Source: Fibrobacter sp.
Lineage (GTDB): Bacteria > Fibrobacterota > Fibrobacteria > Fibrobacterales > Fibrobacteraceae
Direction: 5' to 3'
Length of the DNA: 64,000 nt
Assembly: GCA_024398845.1 (NCBI GenBank)
Contig: JAKSIM010000010.1
Coordinates: 1-64,000, forward strand
Part shown: positions 1 through 10,700 of the stretch, piece by piece
How the letters are laid out: each line of letters starts with the position of its first letter
Position numbering within the stretch: position 1 is the first letter of the stretch
Notes under the pieces: generated by a model
Seen by the model: the letters and a program-made list of their open reading frames with translations, nothing else
The model's database searches: none
Told to the model about the DNA's origin: nothing
Translations under genes and position numbers: made by a program

Positions 1-3000
1 GATGTCATCAGCGGAATCATCGCTGTCGATGGTGACGTCGAGAACGTCTTCTGCAGCGTCGCCATACTTCACGGTCACCTTCTGCGTATACAGAGCGTAG
101 AACGCCTTGTCGCCGATGGATTCCGCAGCGATTTCCGTCACGGCAGTTCCCGAGAAATCGGCGGCAGCGAACCAACCACCGAAAGTCCAATTTGTGTACG
201 GGACATCGGTTGCGATAGGCAGCGGGAACGCATCAGTTTTACTGTAGGTATACTTCTGGAACGATTCTGCAGGAGCCGTACCGCCATTCATGTTGTACGT
301 GATGGTGTATTCCTTCGGAATCGACTTGAACGAAGGTTCATAGTTTCCAGTTTCAGGATTTTTCACGAACTTATCGAACTCGTAACGATACGGGTCGCTG
401 TCCGTGGTTCCCTTCTCCGGCAACTTGCCGTCGAGAGCTTCCTTCACGGCTGTTTCAATCTTCGTTTCAATGTCATCAGCGGAATCATCGCTGTCGATGG
501 TGACGTCGAGAACGTCTTCTGCACTAGTCCCATAAACGACGGTGATAGCTTTCTCGAATTTTGGATAGAGGCTTAATGCATCATCACGGTCAGCAGCAAT
601 AGATTCGACTGCCGCATTCTCAAATTTTGCATTATCATACCAACCCACGAACGTCCAGCCAGACTTTACCGCGTCCGGAAGTTCCGCCGTAGCACTTCCA
701 TACACATGAACAATATTGTCCTGGGTCTCATTACAGGCTGCAGCACCCTTGGCACCCGCCGAGCACTCTAGCGTTTCACCATCGCCCAGATTCATTGTAA
801 TCACCGGGCTCACCGTAAATGTCGCCGTCGCAGTTCCATTGTAGTTGCCCGTTCCAGAAATGGTCACTTCATACGAGCCAACACCAATAACATTATCCAA
901 CCCACTGACAGTGTAATCCGTGCCGAAGGTCAAAGCATTGTCGCCATCCTTCACGGTAACAACCGGAGTCAGCGCCGATCCAGTATAAACAAAGTTCGGC
1001 GGAGTGACTGTTACAACAATGTCGCTTACACTCTTCGCAGCCACCGTGAATTCAGCGGTCTTCGTACCGGAGTAATCTCCGATGTACGTCACCGTCGCTG
1101 TGTATGTACCGGCAGCATTCGGAGTAGCGTTCCATGCAACCATGTAATCCTTGTCAAGAGTCAAAGTGTTGTCACCATCCTTCACGACAACAGTCGGAGT
1201 CTGATCGTTGCCGGTGTAGGTCGCCGATTCAGGAGAGAACGTCACCACAAGCCCTGCAGAGCTCTTCGTGTCAATCTTAAATTCGGCCGTAGCACTGCCG
1301 CCATCATAATTGTCTGTTTCGGCAACAATAGCTTTCACATAGTAATCCCCGGCATTCGACGGAACATCCGAACTCCAGTTCGCAACCACCATCGTGTCTG
1401 CATCCGTCTTCGCATAAACATAGGTCACACTCTCGGCGGAAATGTATTCCGGAGTAACGCTCGGAGTCGAGGGTTCCCCGGCACAAGTCCAATCATCAAG
1501 AGACACGACAACCGTCGGACTTGCCTTCTCAATAGAGAACGAACCCGTTGTCCTACCATCTGTAAAGACGCTATAATAATTGTCCGTCACATCGGTGCCA
1601 TTGCCATCGACAATCTTATCGCATGTGATGGTCTTTAACCCCTCCGAAACATTCGTAAGGGACGCATCGCAAACCACGCTATAGCCATCCGGAAGGCCCG
1701 TCCATGTGACAGTGATTGTCTGTGCTTCGCCATTATACGGCTTGGATTCGTTTGCAGCAACCGTAATTGTTACAATCGGTTTCCAAATTGCGTAGAAAGT
1801 CACATCTTCAACATTCGCCACACCAAAACTTGTCACAGGTTCCATCGATTCGGCGCTTGAAGCCCAGCCCATAAACTGGGAGCCAGCCTTACTAATCATA
1901 GGTACACCTTCATCAGTGATTACCACTGACTTCGTCACGTACTTTGAATACGGCGTAGTTTGATCATCGCCAAAAACACCACCATTTGCGTCAAAGGTAA
2001 CTGTTACACGTGATTTCAAAAAGCCTTCGGCAACTACATTATATTCCGGCATCTCAGTCGGCTGGGGAATGGAATCTATCGTATTATCTACATATCGATA
2101 CCAAACATTCCACCCGCTGAAAGTAAAGCCCGCCTCCGTCGGCATAGAAGGTTCAACAGCGGCACCAGGCAACAACCAAACATCGGAAGGAGCACCATCA
2201 AGGAAATAGGTTATCTTGTACGCCCTAGTGTACTTTGCATACAAAACGACATTTTCATGCGACCCCGCAGGAATCATTTCCACCTTGGTCTCAAATTCCG
2301 GTTCAGAATACCATCCTTCAAAAATGTATCCACTTTCTTCTGCGCCGTCCTCAATCTTTGTCTTGGCATCCACAAGAGCAATATCACTTGATTCAACCGT
2401 GAACGTTGCAGGTGTATTTTCATTCAGGAGGTCTGCAGAAATAACGTCATTTTCATCCATATAGGTGATGGTATAGGAAGTAAGCTCCCATACCGGATAA
2501 AGGTCCAAGCCTGAACCCATTCCCACATCAACGTTATAAGTCGCACCAAGGTCCAACGCCTTCGCGCCACCGTCAGTTCTAGCCCAACCCACCTGCGTAT
2601 AGTTATCACGCGTAAACAAACCAGCACCCTCAAGGGTGTAATCCTCACCATAGGTCTTTTTGCGAACAACATCATCACCCGTAGCACCCGTGCCAGCATG
2701 GTACGTAATCTTGTAGCCATCGACTAAGCCGTACAATTCAACGGCTGCACTAAAACCGCTATTATTTGAAATTTTTTCATATAAAGCCATATTTTCACAA
2801 TTGCGAGTCCTATACCAGACTACATAACCATAACCATCAACATAAATGCGGTCTTCTGGAATAACCGTATTTTCGTTTATGTTATAATACAAGAATTTAC
2901 CATCATAAAGATCGTCTATAGTATATTCCTTTTTAAATGAAGGAACAGCATCGCTACCACCGGCTTCATTTAACAAATGGTAAGTCACCGTAAGGGTGCG

Positions 3001-6000
3001 TTTCACAACATGTCCATAAAGGGTAATCATTTCATCCTGGCTTCCAACAAGTTTATCTTCATCAAAATTCCATGCGGTGCAACCCGTGCCCGCAGGGTTC
3101 GCAGCGCATGCTGAAGTCGTATACCAATCCACATCGTACCCGAACTTGGACACAGTCGGCTTATCCAGTTGCGTATCGTAACTATACGAACCCACAGGGA
3201 ATTCACCATACGAAATATCATCCGCACTCCAGCCTTCGGGCAAGGTAAAGTTCCATGCAAGATTCAGCGTTACTGCCTCCCACACCGGATAAAGAGTCAA
3301 GTTGTCATTTCCGGTATACGTTGCGCCAAATGCATACTCGACAGCCGATCCGCCTTCGACTGTTGTCCAACCCTTATGTTCGTAACCCGTACGCGAGAAA
3401 ACCTTGTCCGAAGAGCCTTTAATGGTGTAACTAGCACCATATTCCTTTATAATTTGTATATCGTCGCCTGTACATGTTGAGCACTCCCCCTTGGTATACA
3501 GGATAACCGGTTTTTGCACAAATTTTGCAATGATACGCACGTCATAATTGGGCATCGTAAACGTATTCGAACTGGAAATTTCGATATCGCTATAATTTTC
3601 TTCCCAGCCCAAAAAATGGTACAGCGCACCCATAGCGCGCGGTGTAAAATCAGGAACCGTCAAAGTAACGGATGTACCTCCCTGCACGCCATCCGGATAA
3701 CTAGGTACATTGGCTGGAGCACCCACAACTTGAATAGTCAATTTATACGGACCATTCGCCATCCACTTAGCGTAGAATTTGGTATTCGTGCTAGGCATTT
3801 CACGCGGGAAATCGACAAGATGTTCGCCATCAAGCGTCCAACCTTCAAAAGTATAACCATCACGCCTAAGAATAGGTGCATAAATCGTTTCGCCAAAATT
3901 ATACTGGCCAGCCGGAGAATATTCGCCATCATAACTAGCATATTCGCCGCCCTTTAAATCCCAAGTCAAAGTGTAAACACCTGTAGACCTAAAGCAATAG
4001 AGTTCAACGTCATTATCGGGCATGACAAAGCTGCCATCGTCTGCAAAAATAACGTTATCGGATTCCGACTGCCAAGCCGTATAGTTGAAGCCGGGCACAA
4101 TCTTCGTTGTAACAGAAACTTTCGTGCCATAAGGAACAGTTTCCGAGTCCGGTTTGTCTTCGAGTTCTTCTCCCGAGGCCTTGTCATAAATTCTGTAATT
4201 AATAGTGTGGGAATTCACTGTCCACTTGGCGTAAAGTGTCATATTGGCAGTTACTTCAGTATCAAAGTCAAAGGTGTTCATACAAGAACGAGCATCTTTG
4301 CACCACCCTTCAAAAATCGCACCCGTAGCTGTCAAATCAGCCGGTTGCGAAACTTTTCCATGACTTGTCTGCACAACATGTTGTCCCTCAGGAACGGAAC
4401 CGTAGCCATTGGCATCAAAAGTCACATCATAAACTTTCTCTGTAGCCCAAACCGCATAGAATGTTTTATTTTCACTGGCCGTTCCCAAGTCTTTCAATAC
4501 GGTTGAAGAACTTGAAGTTTCTGCCCAGCCAAGGAAATAATAATTAGTAGTTTTACCCTTATTTGTAGTACTAGCCTTCATCACAGGAGGATTGGTAGTA
4601 CTGATTCCATTGGAATTGATTTTTTCTCCATCGATAAAGGTTTTAGTCTTGGGAGTCTTACCAGTCGAGTTATTCTGATTGTCAAAATACCCGCCATTAG
4701 GGTCGAACGTAATGGTCCACTTTTTCACACTCCACACGGCATAGACCGTTATTTCGGAAACGTTCATTGTACCAATAACAGCACTCGACGAAGAAATAGC
4801 CTCACTTGCATCGGCATTCTGGTCCAAAGACCAACCTGCAAACGTATAGACGCTAGAAGGCGGATTCGGTTGCGTAATGCCTTCCGCCGTAAAATCTGCA
4901 CCAACAGATACCGTTTTTTCTCTTGTTGCACCGTTCGGGAAGGAGCCACCATTGGAGTTGAAAGACACCTTATAGCTTCCAGAATACACCGCATAGAAAG
5001 TTACCGGATCCGAAGAGGAGCCCAAGGTTTCATCAGCGACCGTGGCGTTCTTGTTTCTGGACCAGCCCAGGAATGTTGCACCACGCGTGCTCGGCACGCT
5101 AATTCCAACAGTATCAATAGCATGGTTCTTGGCCACACGCTTGTTGGTAACCGGGTTGTTCGGGAACTCGCCACCATTAGCATCAAACGTAATAACCACC
5201 GAATTCTTCCAAACCGCATAGAAGGTCATGGCACCCACTGCATTTCCAAACGCGGTCGGAGTAGTCGCATTATATTCCTTTGCCCAACCAAGAAACTCGT
5301 CACCTACACGAGAAGGCACCGCTTCTGGCGCAGAAATAGGCTCATCCGCATTTACTCGAACCGTATCCGGAGTCGTGCGTCCCCCGTCAAAAGTACCGCC
5401 ATTGGGGTCGAACAGAATGGCATAGGAGGTTCCCTCACCCGAAGAATTCACACCGCTTTGGTTGGTGAGTTGCTCTTCATCGGACCAAATTTCAGTTCCA
5501 TTATAACATTCCCCACCAATAAAATTGCCCTTATTCAACTTGCAAATAAGTTCTGGATCCCGTAAATTTTCTGTTCCCTTACCGCAAGCCGAAATAAGCC
5601 AATCTCCGCCCTTAGATTCACAATTGGTTTTGTTCCCAAAAACATCAACACCACCTATCGTACATTTAGGGGCTATTGTATTCTTGGAACTAGCGGTCCA
5701 AGTTCCCTGGCAAGAATTTTCATCGTAACCTAAGCTGCAACTACCCGCTTCATTATTGTTATTTCCGCATGAACGCGCTTCGCCAGAAATGTTTACCCCA
5801 TCAAAATAACATTCATCCAACGTCACGGGGCCACCCGCAATGGGGAATACGTTTGATGCATTTTCCGGTTGTCCAGATTCGTCGGTTTCAATTCGTGTGA
5901 TAGTATTGCCCGAATATACACACGAGAACACACGCGTGCCATGTTCGCCTCTACCCACAATACCGCCTACATAAGTCGCACTCTTGCTACTTTGGTCATA

Positions 6001-6624
6001 GTCGGCAGATCCCATCGCATTGATTTTAGCAGTACAGAGGCTATTTTCTATAAGGGCGGTCTTAGTCGCATAACCCGTTATACCACCCACCATTCGACGG
6101 CCTTCAATGGTCGCGTCACCTGTAACCGTACAGGTTTTAATTGTTCCTGCAGTCTTTCCGGCAATACCACCGACATAGTCATCAGCGCCTGATTTCGTTG
6201 ATGCCTTGACCGACAAATTATAAAGCACAACGTTCTGAACCAAGCCGTCGGCACCCAAATAGCCAATCAGGCCCGCATATTGGTCGGAACCCTCACCCAT
6301 TTGCACGATTACTTTATTAATTGTATAGCCCGCACCATCAAACGTTCCCTGATAAATTTTGGAAGCATCCTGACCAATAGGAATTAACGGAGCACTCGTC
6401 GTTGTAATACCGTTACAGTCAATATTTTGCGTAAGAATAGCATTGGCGCTAAGCGAACCGCCATTTACTAATCCCGAGAAGTCCTTCAAATCCGTACAGG
6501 ACTGAATCTTATAATACGTTTTCCCATCTATCTTCGTAGTCGTCAAACCAAACGCCTGACCTACAGCAAAAACGCAGGCGAAAGCAAGAATTATCTTTCT
6601 AAACGAAAAAGTGCAATGTTTCAT
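1..6624 (-). CDS. Giant secreted InlB-repeat / GLUG-motif surface protein (3' end outside window)
   Basis: An open frame of 2208 codons runs without a stop from an ATG at 6624 to the window edge, so the protein is C-terminally incomplete here. It starts MKHCTFSFRK and has a hydrophobic signal peptide ending near AVGQAFG. Residues about 100-260 carry GLUG-type motifs (VGGIAGKTAGTIKTC, VGGITGY, VGGIVGRGEHG). From about residue 390 it is a long array of Listeria-Bacteroides (InlB B, Flg_new-type) repeats of roughly 70 residues with the pattern FDxNGG...GW...TxFYAxW. After about residue 1600 come Ig-like units (YTGNDQTPTVVVKDGDN) and then InlB repeats again. Such proteins are secreted adhesins or cell-surface stalks; a T9SS signal would be expected at the missing C-terminus. 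Function is inferred from repeats only; no catalytic domain is visible. Confidence 0.85.
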   Translation of the reverse strand, partial: MKHCTFSFRKIILAFACVFAVGQAFGLTTTKIDGKTYYKIQSCTDLKDFSGLVNGGSLSANAILTQNIDCNGITTTSAPLIPIGQDASKIYQGTFDGAGYTINKVIVQMGEGSDQYAGLIGYLGADGLVQNVVLYNLSVKASTKSGADDYVGGIAGKTAGTIKTCTVTGDATIEGRRMVGGITGYATKTALIENSLCTAKINAMGSADYDQSSKSATYVGGIVGRGEHGTRVFSCVYSGNTITRIETDESGQPENASNVFPIAGGPVTLDECYFDGVNISGEARSCGNNNNEAGSCSLGYDENSCQGTWTASSKNTIAPKCTIGGVDVFGNKTNCESKGGDWLISACGKGTENLRDPELICKLNKGNFIGGECYNGTEIWSDEEQLTNQSGVNSSGEGTSYAILFDPNGGTFDGGRTTPDTVRVNADEPISAPEAVPSRVGDEFLGWAKEYNATTPTAFGNAVGAMTFYAVWKNSVVITFDANGGEFPNNPVTNKRVAKNHAIDTVGISVPSTRGATFLGWSRNKNATVADETLGSSSDPVTFYAVYSGSYKVSFNSNGGSFPNGATREKTVSVGADFTAEGITQPNPPSSVYTFAGWSLDQNADASEAISSSSAVIGTMNVSEITVYAVWSVKKWTITFDPNGGYFDNQNNSTGKTPKTKTFIDGEKINSNGISTTNPPVMKASTTNKGKTTNYYFLGWAETSSSSTVLKDLGTASENKTFYAVWATEKVYDVTFDANGYGSVPEGQHVVQTSHGKVSQPADLTATGAIFEGWCKDARSCMNTFDFDTEVTANMTLYAKWTVNSHTINYRIYDKASGEELEDKPDSETVPYGTKVSVTTKIVPGFNYTAWQSESDNVIFADDGSFVMPDNDVELYCFRSTGVYTLTWDLKGGEYASYDGEYSPAGQYNFGETIYAPILRRDGYTFEGWTLDGEHLVDFPREMPSTNTKFYAKWMANGPYKLTIQVVGAPANVPSYPDGVQGGTSVTLTVPDFTPRAMGALYHFLGWEENYSDIEISSSNTFTMPNYDVRIIAKFVQKPVILYTKGECSTCTGDDIQIIKEYGASYTIKGSSDKVFSRTGYEHKGWTTVEGGSAVEYAFGATYTGNDNLTLYPVWEAVTLNLAWNFTLPEGWSADDISYGEFPVGSYSYDTQLDKPTVSKFGYDVDWYTTSACAANPAGTGCTAWNFDEDKLVGSQDEMITLYGHVVKRTLTVTYHLLNEAGGSDAVPSFKKEYTIDDLYDGKFLYYNINENTVIPEDRIYVDGYGYVVWYRTRNCENMALYEKISNNSGFSAAVELYGLVDGYKITYHAGTGATGDDVVRKKTYGEDYTLEGAGLFTRDNYTQVGWARTDGGAKALDLGATYNVDVGMGSGLDLYPVWELTSYTITYMDENDVISADLLNENTPATFTVESSDIALVDAKTKIEDGAEESGYIFEGWYSEPEFETKVEMIPAGSHENVVLYAKYTRAYKITYFLDGAPSDVWLLPGAAVEPSMPTEAGFTFSGWNVWYRYVDNTIDSIPQPTEMPEYNVVAEGFLKSRVTVTFDANGGVFGDDQTTPYSKYVTKSVVITDEGVPMISKAGSQFMGWASSAESMEPVTSFGVANVEDVTFYAIWKPIVTITVAANESKPYNGEAQTITVTWTGLPDGYSVVCDASLTNVSEGLKTITCDKIVDGNGTDVTDNYYSVFTDGRTTGSFSIEKASPTVVVSLDDWTCAGEPSTPSVTPEYISAESVTYVYAKTDADTMVVANWSSDVPSNAGDYYVKAIVAETDNYDGGSATAEFKIDTKSSAGLVVTFSPESATYTGNDQTPTVVVKDGDNTLTLDKDYMVAWNATPNAAGTYTATVTYIGDYSGTKTAEFTVAAKSVSDIVVTVTPPNFVYTGSALTPVVTVKDGDNALTFGTDYTVSGLDNVIGVGSYEVTISGTGNYNGTATATFTVSPVITMNLGDGETLECSAGAKGAAACNETQDNIVHVYGSATAELPDAVKSGWTFVGWYDNAKFENAAVESIAADRDDALSLYPKFEKAITVVYGTSAEDVLDVTIDSDDSADDIETKIETAVKEALDGKLPEKGTTDSDPYRYEFDKFVKNPETGNYEPSFKSIPKEYTITYNMNGGTAPAESFQKYTYSKTDAFPLPIATDVPYTNWTFGGWFAAADFSGTAVTEIAAESIGDKAFYALYTQKVTVKYGDAAEDVLDVTIDSDDSADDI
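2..523 (-). repeat. Exact 54-bp direct repeat within the giant repeat protein, 468 bp apart
   Basis: Bases 2-55 and 470-523 are identical over 54 bp. The offset of 468 bp is 156 codons, so the repeat is in frame and encodes the same peptide start (AEDVLDVTIDSDDSADD) in two successive InlB-type units. Most other repeats in this gene have diverged at the DNA level, so this pair looks recently duplicated or gene-converted. Confidence 0.85.
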
Positions 6625-6791
6625 ATTTTCCATCCTTCCATTCCTCGTTTCTTCAAAAGAACAAAACGAGAAAAACGAATTTTTTCTCTTTTACTCAATC
6701 AAGATAAACAAATTTTTACCAAAGGGGGGGATTTTTTGTTAAAAATTTCTTATATAGTGTTTAATTTTTGAAGAAATTCACAAGTTTTTTT
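6625..6791 (-). promoter_or_regulatory. AT-rich leader of the giant repeat gene
   Basis: This spacer between the giant gene's ATG and the terminator of the SUMF1 gene is very AT-rich and contains a run of seven G (C on the gene strand) near 6724. It must hold the promoter of the minus-strand gene. I see no well-spaced -35/-10 pair that I would commit to. Confidence 0.3.
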
Positions 6792-6792
6792 C

Positions 6793-6830
6793 AAAAAAGA
6801 ACAATCTACGCAAAATATGCGTAGATTGTT
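6793..6830 (-). terminator. Intrinsic terminator after the SUMF1-domain lipoprotein gene
   Basis: A perfect 13-bp stem (6800-6812 with 6818-6830) closes a 5-base loop. On the minus strand it is followed by CTTTTTTG. It lies 50 bp past the stop codon of the 6881-7780 gene. Confidence 0.85.
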
Positions 6831-6880
6831 ATACAGGCAATTCTTTTTTTACGCATAAAGGCGATCGTCGCGCCCTTATT

Positions 6881-7780
6881 TTAAAGTCCAGCCGAGTAGA
6901 CCATACGGAACCCGAGCATCGCGGTTGCGGTCATCGGTTCCTGCTTATTGCGCACATCCGGGGCGATATTCTTAACGACGTCGCTCCAGCTGCCACCGCG
7001 AACGCAACGGTACGTTCCTGTTTCGGGGCCGGCGTAATTCTTCACGGACTTGCTCGGGAATGCGTCATACCAATCGTTGATCCATTCTTCAACGTTCCCA
7101 GCCATGTCATAAAGACCATACTGATTCGGCAAAAGACTCGCCACGGGAATTACACCTTTATTGTTCTGGGCGTAGTTCGCATAATCACTGGCCTTGGCAG
7201 CGCCCCAATAGTAGGAGGTCGAAGTATCACCACGGGCGGCAATCTCCCATTCCATTTCGGTCGGGAGCCTGAACCCGTCTGCAGCCAAGTTCACCTTGAG
7301 ACCCTTCAAATAATTTTTTTCACCTATGGATTCATAACTATATATAGTATCATACCCCACATATTTCGAGAAGGCGTTGCAAAACAGTACTGCATCGTAC
7401 CAAGAGACGTTCGCCACCGGCAAATCGTCCCCCATCCTAGCCTGGTCAGGAATATCGCCCATCACGGCCATATAAATTTTCTGGGTGACTTCGGTCGTCA
7501 TTATCTTAAAGGTGTTCACCGAATACTTTACCGATCCACGAACCAGACTTCCGCTTGGCACAGATGCCCAAATAATATTTTTGAGAATTTCCTCAGAGGA
7601 ATCTTCCGCGGCAGAGGACATTTCGTCAGGGTCGTCCTTCGAATCAGAGGATCTCGTCGGTTGAGATTGATGGTTGTCGCGACTTGGTTCAATAACCGTC
7701 GAATCTCCAGTAGCGGTACACCCGGCCATGAACAAGGCCGCAAACACAAGCAGAGCAAGCAACGGTTTTGCAATATTCAT
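6881..7780 (-). CDS. Formylglycine-generating-enzyme-like (SUMF1 domain) lipoprotein
   Basis: The 299-residue protein has a lipoprotein signal (LFMAGC, acylated Cys21), a Ser/Asp/Glu-rich linker to about residue 66, and then a SUMF1/FGE-sulfatase domain to the end. Visible family motifs are TTEVTQKIY, LPVANVSWYDAVLFCNAFS, GFRLPTEMEWEIAARG, NQYGLYDMAGNVEEWINDWY, VRGGSW and a terminal LGFRMV. The family includes true sulfatase-activating enzymes but in these bacteria mostly secreted proteins of unknown substrate. No sulfatase gene is in the window. The start codon overlaps the stop of the upstream gene as TAATG, which implies translational coupling with the large M6-like/FG-GAP protein, so the two probably act together at the outer membrane. 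Confidence 0.85.
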   Translation of the reverse strand: MNIAKPLLALLVFAALFMAGCTATGDSTVIEPSRDNHQSQPTRSSDSKDDPDEMSSAAEDSSEEILKNIIWASVPSGSLVRGSVKYSVNTFKIMTTEVTQKIYMAVMGDIPDQARMGDDLPVANVSWYDAVLFCNAFSKYVGYDTIYSYESIGEKNYLKGLKVNLAADGFRLPTEMEWEIAARGDTSTSYYWGAAKASDYANYAQNNKGVIPVASLLPNQYGLYDMAGNVEEWINDWYDAFPSKSVKNYAGPETGTYRCVRGGSWSDVVKNIAPDVRNKQEPMTATAMLGFRMVYSAGL

Positions 7781-10700
7781 TAGCGAACCACCCCTACGCG
7801 GTAGAGTTTCTGTTTTGTTTTGCCATCGACGAACTTGACCTTAAGGCGAGCAGTATAAACGTCACTGCCCAGCTGCTTCAAATCCAACGTTCCAAATTCA
7901 TTGCGTCCAGCGCCAACGCCAGTCAATTTCTTTTTGAACACGCAAAGGCCCGTGATGTCGTAGAATTCGAGAGTCGCCCACTCGGCTGCAGCGCCAATTT
8001 CAAAACGGGACTTAGCGATACCGCCACGAACCGGATTCGGGTAAACAAAGAATTCGGTAATCTCGTCCCTGGCCTCCAACTTTTTGATTTTGCCAAGAAC
8101 AGTCGCATCAAAGAAACCCGTACGTTCGTTACCCGCCGCAGGGAGCGCCCATGCAGCAGCGGCACTTTCGGCCCCATTCGCAGCCTTGTTCAAGCGGAAT
8201 GCATTTACGCTATTGCGATGGAAGGCGTACAGCTCCGGTCCCTTGGATTTTTTATCGGGCACGGCATCGACCGCAAAAATGCTCATAGGGCTGTAGGATT
8301 CTCCATATTCAAAACTTCCGGCAGAAAGCGGGAACCCGTTTTTCACCTGCGCGCCCTTGCCCGTGTAAGCATAAACCAAGCCGTCGCTGCTCGGAACCAA
8401 AATCTCGGGAGCCTCATCGCCGGTCACGTCTATCAGCAGCGGGTCACTAAAGAAGCCGACCACAGGAGTTCCGCGACTCAGAGTCACCGGGAAGTTCGGA
8501 AGCGGAAGGCCAAAGCGGTCCAGCGCATACACCAGGTTGTTACCAAGCAAAATAATCTCCGGATAATTATCGCCATTCACATCGCCAATGGCGATGCCGG
8601 AGGTTTCATGTTTTATATCGCCCACGCCATTAGAACCGCGCTTGTATTTTTGCGTGGTCACAATGCGACCATTTTCCTTGACCAAGGCAAACGTACCGCG
8701 GCTACCGATAACGGCGAGTTCCAAAGTGTCATCGCGATCCACATCGGCACAAGCCACACGGAGAACCTCACCTGCGGCTCCATTCAAATTAAAAGACTCT
8801 TGCTTTTTGGTCAGGTCGTCAACACGCTTAACCGCAAGTCGACCACCCTCGCCCACAACGCCAATAAAGTCACTCCCGATATTCGACTTGCAGTAGGCCA
8901 TATCGTGAATGGCGAAATCCATTCCCGCAGACGCAGTCCATGCGAAATCACTTTTTTTGCCTTCACCCGCAGCAAGCAAGGAATCCTTGGTAGCAACCCA
9001 TACCTTACCGTTTGCAACAACCGGACCCGCGACCGCTTTATCTAAAGCAAGTTCATCTACAGAGGTGAACATGCCTGGCGTAAACGAAGTCTTGACCAAG
9101 CGCTTTTGGTGCAGGCTAAAAACGTCCTTGCCATCACTTGCAATACCGACCAGCGGGCCATAGCCATTGCCAACGCGGTAAAGCGGGACATCCGTAAAAT
9201 CCTTGGCCTTTGACACATTTGAAACGCGTACCGAGGTATCAGAAGCAAACAGGGAATCGCCAAAAGCATTCATCACCTGTAAAGAACCATCTTCAGCGGC
9301 AAATACAATAGCCTTTTCGGCATCGGCTTCATCGGGATTATCAATAAATACGGCGCCGCGTACAGCATTCGCCAAGCCAACATTCTTTGGGAACTTGCTA
9401 CCTTCAATACTGCCGTCATCAATGCTGATGGTTACCGTGATTTCGAGCGCCCCGTAGTTTATTACGCTATCACCCATAAAGGCATTTGCAGTTTTTTCTT
9501 TGCGAGCTTTGTCCGGTACATCAACCTTAATCTTAATTCCGGTATAGCCCCCCTGCGTCGTTGCGGTATTCGCATAACCCGTAGGAGCAATAGTCGTTAC
9601 CGTCTCGAACTTTTTCTTGGACGATTCATTGGGAACACGCAAGTGCGGCAGCAAATCTGTTCCGCTGCCATAGTCATAAGTATCTTGACCCAGAGCATTC
9701 TTAAAAGTTTTACCAATGCTCAAAACGCCATCGGATTCAACCAAGCTAATACCGAACTGGTGATCCCGCAAAGTGTCTCCGCCCCAAAAATTCGCAGCAC
9801 CATACTGCAAAGTTTCGCGCAAATGCCAGTCATTAACCTTCCACACGGCAATGCCGCTCGCCGGGATGCCAGCATCGTAGCTGCTCATTCCAACAATCAG
9901 GCCTTTCGCCTTGCGGTTATTCACTTTGCACTTACCATTTACGCACGTGCTATCTTCAAAGACGGTTCCCAAACTATCAACCGATACCGTACGCATTGTC
10001 GTATCGGAATCTTCATCTGTCGAACCAAGAACAAAACTTACGGTACCATCCTTGTTCCATGAACGTTGCCTATTTTCAATCAGCAAATATTCATTAGCAT
10101 TCAAAGGCACTTTTACAATTTCCGTTCCAAGTCCACTGCCAGCGGCCGCAACTTTCACCTGCACGGGTTTACCGGCAGTCGGGCGAACTTCCTGAACCTT
10201 AGACCAGCCCATGTAGGCACGTTCCCATGCCGCAGGCAACGCCGGCAAAAAGCCGTTGCCCGCACTGTAGCCCGCAAAGTCCATCACATCAAAATAACCC
10301 AAGCGCGAAATACCTTTCACCACGTCGTAGGTATTGGGGAGGCCAAGTTCGCAACCAATCTGATTTACAATAATTCCATTAACACCCCAATTCAAGCCAT
10401 CTTGCGAAGCGGTTTCGCTAACCACCATCACCGAACGCAAAGTATCAATTGAAGAACCCGGCAATAAAAGGCCGTTCACCACCGTATCGCCCTTGTCATC
10501 CACACCAAAAGCGGGTCTCACCAATTCGCTCTTGGCGGAATCGGGCATCAAATACATCCAATCCCCACGAGAGATATAAACATCCATAAAGTCACCCGGC
10601 GTATCGGCACCATCGGTACCCATGCTACCGCCGTCAACCAAACGGTTTGCACCAGCATGAACAATCATATAAGCGCGCTTTACACGGCTCGTATCCTTAG

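Noticed and set aside
6881-7780. True sulfatase-activating enzyme
   Set aside because: Nothing nearby encodes a sulfatase, and the protein is a lipoprotein coupled to a surface protein. The domain name is kept, the activity is not claimed.
7768-9045. 425-codon plus-strand frame
   Set aside because: It is antisense to the M6-like gene and has no recognisable domain or start signal.
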